DNA of 64,000 nucleotides, taken from NCBI GenBank assembly GCA_963755195.1, contig CAVWIZ010000002.1, forward strand, positions 1,054,001 through 1,118,000, in the 5' to 3' direction. The position numbers were made by a program, and so were the translations under genes. The DNA is from CAVQJU01 sp963755195 (GTDB lineage Bacteria > Acidobacteriota > Vicinamibacteria > Vicinamibacterales > CAVVIG01). This document shows positions 58,115-64,000 of this stretch, piece by piece. Each line of letters begins with the position of its first letter. Position 1 is the first letter of the stretch. The notes beneath the pieces were generated by a model, which saw only the letters and a program-made list of their open reading frames with translations, searched no databases and was not told the DNA's origin.

Positions 58115-60974
58115 TCACCTTGCACGGCTCCCTCGCCAAAAGGTGACCGTATTCGTCACCACAGGCGATCTCTGCCGGGAACTGACCGCGCGCAGAATCC
58201 CGTCGAGCACTGAGTCCAGTTCCTTCGCCAGGTCCTCGGCAAGATAGCGCAGCACGAGATACCCGTTCTCTTGGAGCAGCTGATCCTTCCGTCGATCGCG
58301 GCGGTACGCGACCGGATCCGCGAGATGCTGCGCGCCGTCAATCTCAATGACGACTCGCGAATCTGCGCACAGGAGATCGATTTCCATTCGTCCCCAACCG
58401 TCGAACGCAATGGGCAAGTCGGCGTTCAGCTGAAATCGTCCACGCGTCTCCCGCAACGTCTCCAGACGTCGATAGAGGAATGCCTCGGACGCACTCCGCG
58501 CGCGATTGGCGCCTTCGGCTTCAGCAGGAATCGGACGAGCGGCCGTCACGAACAAGTTCGCGAGCGGCGTATCAACACCGTCACGAACGAGCCGACGCAC
58601 GCTGGCAGCGTAGTCGCGCTTCCAGAGCGGATCAGCCGGCAACGTCACGTCTGCCGGCCAGCCCGGAATGGCGCTGGCCGGAAGGACAATCGTGTAGCCG
58701 ACAGCCTCGTAGCCGCGGCAACGGCGATCGAACATTCGCGCCAGCATCGGCACGTTCAGGTCCGCGTAGTCGTAGACCCGCACCTCACGCTTGCCGTCAT
58801 AGAGGCGATGCAGCCTGCCGACGTACTGCGCGATCGTCCCTCGCCATGAGACCGGCAGCGTCAGAAACAGCGTGTCCAAGCGCGGATCGTCGAATCCCTC
58901 TCCGATGTATTTGCCAGTCGCCAGGATGACGCGACCTTCTTCCGGTGGGATGGCTGCCAGCCGCTCGGCCTCTGCCCGACGCTGCTTCTTCCCCATTCCC
59001 CCTCGCAGGACCACGACGTGAGGAACGCTTGCCGAAAGCACACTCTCGAAACGATCGAGGTGCTCGTTGCGTTCGGTGAGGATGAGCGGCGAGCGTCCGT
59101 CCCGTACGGCTTGAACGACCTCCTCGCAGATCGCTCGATTCCGAGTCTCGTCGTCTACCAGGAGTTGATAAAGCGATTGGAACTCGATCCGTTTATCCGT
59201 ACCTGTGGTGCTGCCGGTCTGAAACGCGGTTGGGCGAACAATGACCGTGTGTTCGAACGGTCGTGCCGCCGCCTGCGCTTTGGCGTCGACTCGATGCCGC
59301 ACGGGGCCGCATTGCATGAAGATGATTGGATGATGACCGTCCTTGCGCGTCACCGTCGCGGACAGGCCCAGGACGAATCGCGCCTTCGCCCGACGGACCA
59401 CCTGTTCAAAGCTGTGCGCTGACAGATGGTGGCATTCATCGACGATCACCTGCCCGTACTCGGCGACGCAATCGTTCACGACATCTTTGCGGACGAGGCT
59501 CTGAATGACCGCCACATCGAGCAGCCCGGTCGGCTTGTTGCGGCCGCCGCCAATGCGGCCGATCGACTTCGCCGGGAGGTCGAGAAACGTCGCCAGACGT
59601 TCGATCCATTGGTCCAGGAGTTGGCGCCGATGCACGAGCACCAACGTATTGACGCCGCGCTGGGCGATCAGCCAGGCAGCGACGACTGTCTTGCCGAACG
59701 CCGTCGTGGCGGCCAAGACACCAGTGTCGTGCTTCAGCATCGCCTCGGCCGCGAGCTTCTGCTCTGTTCGGAGCTCGCCTTGAAAGGTGGCCTGCAGCGG
59801 GTGTCCGCTGAAACGCTCGTCACGGATGACCGGGCGAATATTCAAGTCGATCAGCACGTCACGAACGTCTTCGAGACATCCGCGTGGCAAGCTGATGTGT
59901 TGTGAATGTTCTTCAGCGCAACCGATGATCCGCGGCTTGGCGTAGGTCGACAGGCGCATCGCCTGGGTCTTATAGAACTCCGGATTCTGGAACGCGGCGA
60001 CACGCAGCAACCGGTTTCGAAGACCCGGAGCCAAACCGTCTTTGGCGATGTAGATCTCGTTGCCGAGGATCAGTTCAAGCGAACGAGGAAGCTCACCCAC
60101 AATCGGTGGCTCCGTCCGGCGACGCGACGGCGGCGCGGCCCACGGTGCAGGTTCGTCATCCTCCGCCGGCGGAAGGCGCACGCCAAGGACGCGTCCACGT
60201 CGATCTGCGTCGCGCGCGATCCGCTTCCAGATGCGCGCGCCCGATGCGCTGTACGGTTGAGAGAAATGCCCATTGATCGCGATGCGGTACTCCCTGCTCG
60301 TCAAGGAAGACGCTGTTGCCGTCGCCGCGGGCGTGTTTCTGCAACGGCAGCGCGATCAGATTGCCGAATCCTCCGTGGGGCAACGTGTCCTGATTCGGGA
60401 AGAATCGATCGTACGAGTCGAACCCGATATCCGGCCGTCGCTCCATCGTCTCCGTCAGGATGTAGGAGCCGACCTTCCGCGCGAGCGCCGCAGGCACGGC
60501 CTCTTCGAACAACAGCCAGACGTGACCGCCACGGCCAGAGCGTGACCGCTCCAGCACGGCGGGGAGATCCATCCGACGGCAGGTCTCGATGAATGCCGTT
60601 GAATCCTCCAACCAACCGCCCTTGTCGAAATCGACAGCCAGGAAGAAGCACGTCTCATCCAGGAGCATCGGATAGACGCCGGCCACGAAGCGCTGTCCGG
60701 CGTCGTCACAGCCGGAGAGGTGCCACCGAATCACGTCGTCGGTCACTGGGAGGAAGCGACGATTCGGACACTCGGCGCACTTGATGCGCGGCTTTTCGCA
60801 GATGCCTCGCACCCATTCGTTGGCGCAGGCGGGCGCGTAGCCGGACTTCCCGGTTTTCCGGCTCTCGAATCGACGCGGATACACGTCGTCGCGCCCGCGA
60901 AAGAGCGAGCGGAATAGCGCGATCTTCTCGTCCGACGAGGAGAGGTGATGAACGAGACCTGGAGTCTGATCCAC
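58115..60974 (-). CDS. TOTE-type conflict protein: AEP primase, SF2 helicase, DUF559 nuclease; one frameshift
   Basis: Likely one polypeptide of about 950 residues, GTG 60974. N-terminal archaeo-eukaryotic primase: Zn cluster CANEWVRGICEKPRIKCAEC, metal motif ETCFFLAVDFDKGGWLED (DxD), SRSGRGGHVWLLFEEAV (sxH) and PDIGFDSYDRFFPNQDTLPH, the block of TOTE primases. A one-base shift near 60250 hides the join; the reading goes on as ARIWKRIARDADRRGR. SF2 helicase follows with Walker A ATTAFGKTVVAAWLIAQ, DECHH box (QVIVDECHHLSA), SAT (LGLSATVTRKDG) and QYVGRLHRLYDGK. The C-terminus is a DUF559/Vsr-type nuclease: GWGRMEIDLLCADSRVVIEI, DGAQHLADPVAYRRDRRKDQ. Helicase-primase-nuclease fusions of this class are predicted anti-mobile-element systems. 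Confidence 0.88.
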
Positions 60975-61076
60975 GAATTCACTCGCCTTGGACCTCGCGG
61001 CGATGATGTCATCGTCCGGACGACGCGATCAACCGATCAATCGTCGGCTTCGTGAATCAGTGTCCGACCAGGACGG

Positions 61077-61097
61077 CGGGTAGCGTCGAGGGTAGCA
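61077..61097. repeat. GGGTAGCG motif pair, right island end
   Basis: CGGGTAGCGTCGAGGGTAGC, matching the left copy at 57497-57517 at 17 or more of 20 positions and in the same orientation. Together the two flank the coding part of the island. Confidence 0.5.
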
Positions 61098-61198
61098 CTT
61101 TGCTTCGAAGAGCTTGCAGCGATGGACCAGTCGTGTCGACCGACGGAGGCGAGAAATCTCGAACGATTTCTGGATGAAGGCCGGATTTGAAGCACCGA

Positions 61199-61242
61199 TC
61201 ACTCGGTTCCGACACTCGAGTACTGAACGAGGAACCGAGTGA
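61199..61242. repeat. Perfect 12-bp inverted repeat near att site
   Basis: TCACTCGGTTCC (61199-61210) and GGAACCGAGTGA (61231-61242) with a 20-nt loop, 68 bp from the right att repeat. No T-run on either side. May be a recombination or replication-related hairpin. Confidence 0.65.
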
Positions 61243-61309
61243 CCGGCCAGACAAAGCACGACGGCCGATTCCACTAAGAAAGTCTGCATTTCTGCAGCTT
61301 TCGATTTAA

Positions 61310-61388
<79 letters not shown>

Positions 61389-61492
61389 ACCGGACGTGAA
61401 CCACAGTTACCTTGAACGGGCTGCAGGATTAGCCGTCGGCGGGTGGCACGAACGGGCGCTCGCTCGGGCGCGGAGGCGTCACGTGACGCCGG

Positions 61493-62258
61493 CTATCTGC
61501 AGCGACTCTCAGCTTCCGCCTCGAAGGATAGCTCTTCGACCGCCGCAAGCGCCTGATGCGCCGTCAGATCCGGATGGAGCGGCGTCACCGACACGTACCC
61601 GTCGCGCACGGCCTGGTAGTCCGACCGATCGTGCGGCTCCCAGTCGTCCTGCCCTTCCTCGATCCAGAAGTACGGCCGGCCCTTCGGATCGTGCCGCTCG
61701 GCGACCGACGTGACGTGATTCCGCTTCGCCTGCACGGTCACGCGAAAGCCCTTCGGCTGCCCCTTCGGCACGTTGACGTTGAGAAACGTCCGCGGCGGCA
61801 GCGGACGCTGCAGCATCGCCTCGGCCAGCGCCGCCGCCGCCTGCGCCGCGTGGCTGAAGTCGTACGTCGCCGCGCGTCGCGCGCAGCGACACGGCAATGC
61901 CCGGCACGCCGAGCAGCGCGCCCTCGAGCGCGCCCGCCACGGTCCCCGAATACGTCACATCGTCGCCGAGGTTCCAGCCCTTGTTGATGCCGGAGACGAC
62001 GAGATCGGGCAGGCCGCTTGAAGACCTGCGTGATGGCGATGTTCACGCAGTCGGTCGGCGTGCCGTCCACGGCGTAGACGCGATCGCGCGATCGTGCTCG
62101 AGCCGCAGCGGACGCCGCAGCGTCAGCGCGTGACCGATCGCGCTCGCTTCGTCGATCGGCGCGACGATCGTCACGTCGCCGAGCGGCCGCAGCGCGTCGG
62201 CCAGCGCCGGATGCCTTCCGAGCGATAGCCATCGTCGTTGGTGACGAGAATGCGGCAT
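61493..62258 (-). CDS. surE: 5'/3'-nucleotidase SurE, frameshifted
   Basis: Survival protein SurE, a nucleoside monophosphate phosphatase active in stationary phase and RNA turnover. ATG 62258 gives MRILVTNDDGYRSEGI, with the metal-binding Asp-Asp at residues 8-9. Later blocks in shifted frames: LADALRPLGDVTIVAPIDEA, SAIGHALTLRRPLR (Ser/Asn site), DGTPTDCVNIAITQVF and GINKGWNLGDDVTYSGTVAG, the last two being the SurE hallmark with catalytic Asn. ALPPRTFLNVNVPKG-like and the end FEAEAESRCR complete it. At least four one-base shifts. Confidence 0.92.
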
Positions 62259-62294
62259 GAAGACGATCGATTATACCAGTCGGCCGCCCGGAGC

Positions 62295-63493
62295 CTACGG
62301 CGACGGCGCGGAGCACGACGAAGCAGCAAGCGCCGTCGCGACGAGCGCGAGCGCGGCGCCCGACGCCGAACGCCGACCGGCGCACCGAACGCGCGTCCAC
62401 ACGACGCCGAAGAGCGACGCTCGCCGCGAGCGCGCCGACGCCCGCACGGCGTTGTAGATGCCGAACGCCAGACCCGCGCGCGACGCGGGCGCGAGATCGG
62501 CGACGAGCGCCTTCTCGGTGCCTTCCGCGAAGCCGAAGTAGAAGCCGTAGACGAGGAACCAGCGCGAGCAGCGCCGGCAGCGACGTGCTGAACGCGAATC
62601 CGACGTAGACGACCGCGTAGACGACCCAGCCGATCGCGATCACCGCGCGCCGGCCGATGCGATCCGACCAGCTGCCGCCGACCATCGACACCGTCGCCTT
62701 GACGACGTGGAGCGCCGCCCACATCAGCGGAACGTACCGCGCGCTGCCGGCGGCATCGGTCAGCCTCAGCAGCAGGAACGCGTCGGTCGAGTTGCCGAGC
62801 GTGAAGAGCGCGAGGACGAGCATGAACGCCGTGAACGACGCGCGGGAGCGGATCGCGGTCGCGCGGACGGCTCCGAAGCCGCTCGTCGGGCGCGGCGCGG
62901 ACGAACGCCGGACGCGTCGGCGTCGTCTCGTGCACGCAGCAGGATCAGCAGCGACGGCGATCGCGCCGGGAATGATCGTCAGCGCGAACAGCGTCCGGTA
63001 CGCGTCCGGGATAGACCAGCAGAAACAGCGTCGCGAGCAGCCGGGCCGACGACGGCGCCGGGGTGATCCATGCCCGGTGAAAGCCGTACACCTTCCCGCG
63101 CGTGCGTCGGCGTCGCCCACGTCGCCAGCATCGCGTCGCGCGGCGCGCCGCGGACGCCCTTTCCCACGCGATCGAGCGACGCGGACCGCGAACACGTGCG
63201 TCCAGCCGGTCGCCAGCGCGATGAGCGGGCGGACGGCCGACGACACGCCGTAGCCGAGCAGCACGAGCGGCCGCTTCGCGCGCGCCGATCGGCCAGCCGG
63301 CCGGACAGGATCTTCAGCACGCTGTTGGCCGCCTCGGCCGCGCCTTCGACGATGCCGAGCGAGACGGCGCCGGCGCCGAGCACCTGCGTCAGGAAGAACG
63401 GCAGGAGCGGATAGATCGGCCTCGGTGGCGGCATCGGTCGCGAGGCTCACCCACCCGAGCAGCCAGACCGGCGCGTGGCGAGACTTCGAACAT
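62295..63493 (-). CDS. MFS transporter, heavily frameshifted
   Basis: Major facilitator with 12 helices. ATG 63493 starts MFEVS; after a shift WLLGWVSLATDAATEAIYPL is the first helix, then PFFLTQVLGAGAVSLGIVEG and AANSVLKILSGRLADRRA with the MFS loop motif GxLaDRxgrr. LDRVGKGVRGAPRDAMLATW is a conserved block seen in a group of MFS proteins of unknown substrate. FMLVLALFTLGNSTDAFLLL and GGSWSDRIGRRAVIAIGWVV (second loop motif) follow. The natural end is probably SCSAPSP with TAG at 62295-62297, 37 bp before surE. Eight or more shifts make this the most broken gene of the window. Confidence 0.82.
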
Positions 63494-63544
63494 GCGCTGA
63501 CTCAGGTCGGCGTCACGACATCGGCATCTAATGGTCACACGCTC

Positions 63545-64000
63545 ATGCCGACACTGGCTGAGTTCTCGCGCGGAGACGCGCGAGGGCGAGCTGTACGACG
63601 TCCTGCCCGACGGCCGCCTGCGCTGCTACGCGTGCGGCCACTGCTGTCCGCTGCCCGACGGCGCGGTCGGCGTCTGCAAGGTGCGCTTCAACGAGGGCGG
63701 ACGTCTGCGCGTGCCGTGGGGCTACGTCGGCGGCGTGCAGTGCGATCCGATCGAGAAGAAGCCGTTCTTCCACGCGTACCCGGGCGCGCTCGCGTACAGC
63801 TTCGGCATGCTCGGCTGCGACCTGCACTGCGGCTACTGCCAGAACTGGGTCACGTCGCAGGCGCTGCGCGATCCGGCGGCCGTCGCGCCGCCGCTCGACG
63901 GCGTCGCCCGAAGCGCTCGTCCGCGACGCGCTGCGCCTCGGCGCGCGCGTCATCGTCAGCACCTACAACGAGCCGCTGATCACCAGCGAGTGGGCGGTCG
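63545..64000 (+). CDS. amrS: AmmeMemoRadiSam-system radical SAM enzyme, partial, frameshifted
   Basis: Start of a radical SAM protein of the AmmeMemoRadiSam system. ATG 63545 gives MPTLAEFSR, then after a shift GELYDVLPDGRLRCYACGHC and LPDGAVGVCKVRFNEGG, the Cys-rich N-terminal module of the family. YSFGMLGCDLHCGYCQNWVT is the cluster-binding CxxxCxxC-type motif in its variant CDLHCGYC. VSTYNEPLITSEWAV reaches the window end. In complete systems it is joined with Memo and AMMECR1 proteins that should lie downstream; their function is not settled. Shifts near 63570 and 63905. Confidence 0.9.

Larger units (their letters stand above)
60975..61309. other. Noncoding right end of the island
   Basis: No ORF of protein character. 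It contains the GGGTAGCG pair at 61077-61097 and the 12-bp inverted repeat at 61199-61242. An integrase would normally be expected here, next to the tRNA, but none is found. Confidence 0.6.

Overview
The window looks like a piece of a high-GC Acidobacteriota genome, most likely of the Vicinamibacteria type. This is inferred from gene content: three large Oar-like TonB receptors with carboxypeptidase-like N-terminal domains, a DUF1592/DUF1552/ankyrin/cytochrome c cluster, an AmmeMemoRadiSam radical SAM gene and many exported PQQ- or BNR-type enzymes. The sequence carries many one-base frameshifts inside otherwise well conserved housekeeping genes (acyP, surE, mod genes, GT39, S46 peptidase, methyltransferases). 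They are so general that I read them as assembly or read errors, not as pseudogenes, and I give such genes one span across the shifts. Coordinates of starts and stops were read from the bases.

Layout. 0-7 kb: acylphosphatase, a c-di-AMP (ydaO/yuaA) riboswitch in front of an APC permease, DinB protein, GT39 glycosyltransferase, S46 peptidase. 6.7-11.4 kb: an exported protein translationally coupled to an MBL-fold hydrolase, then a CoA-acylating aldehyde dehydrogenase, a methyltransferase and a secreted protein. 11.4-16.8 kb: a TonB receptor divergent from a LytS/LytTR two-component pair. 17-19.2 kb: zinc-type MDR dehydrogenase, DUF4136 protein and a tiny 23-residue ORF with its own Shine-Dalgarno. 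19.3-26.4 kb: a minus-strand operon DUF1592-DUF1552-ankyrin-cytochrome c-diheme cytochrome c. 26.5-30.7 kb: second APC permease, an S23-type four-helix-bundle gene flanked by two inverted arrays of ~25-bp repeats, a sugar-isomerase-like TIM barrel and an SMP-30 lactonase. 30.7-42.2 kb: BNR protein, two more TonB receptors, small secreted proteins, geranylgeranyl-reductase-like oxidoreductase and cyclopropane synthase. 42.3-45.4 kb: molybdate operon modA-modB-modC plus an HTH-Mop regulator. 45.4-50 kb: DipZ-like thiol protein divergent from a BlaI/BlaR1 pair across a perfect 23-bp palindrome, then a MITE-like element and msrB. 50-54.2 kb: PQQ sugar dehydrogenase and a G8-domain beta-helix protein.

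54.3-61.4 kb is a defence and mobile region: a toxin-antitoxin pair, an EVE-HNH nuclease with a second nuclease-like partner, and then a ~3.9-kb island bounded by a 49-bp direct repeat of the tRNA-Pro(CGG) 3' half. The island holds a second toxin-antitoxin pair and a TOTE-type AEP primase-SF2 helicase-DUF559 nuclease. A rho-independent terminator sits beyond the far repeat, as if the island had separated the tRNA from its native terminator. No integrase is visible. 61.4-64 kb returns to chromosome genes: surE, an MFS transporter and the start of a radical SAM gene.

The two strongest leads for something new are the four-helix-bundle gene between inverted repeat arrays (27.86-28.77 kb) and the integrase-less tRNA-Pro island carrying a TOTE conflict protein (57.4-61.36 kb).
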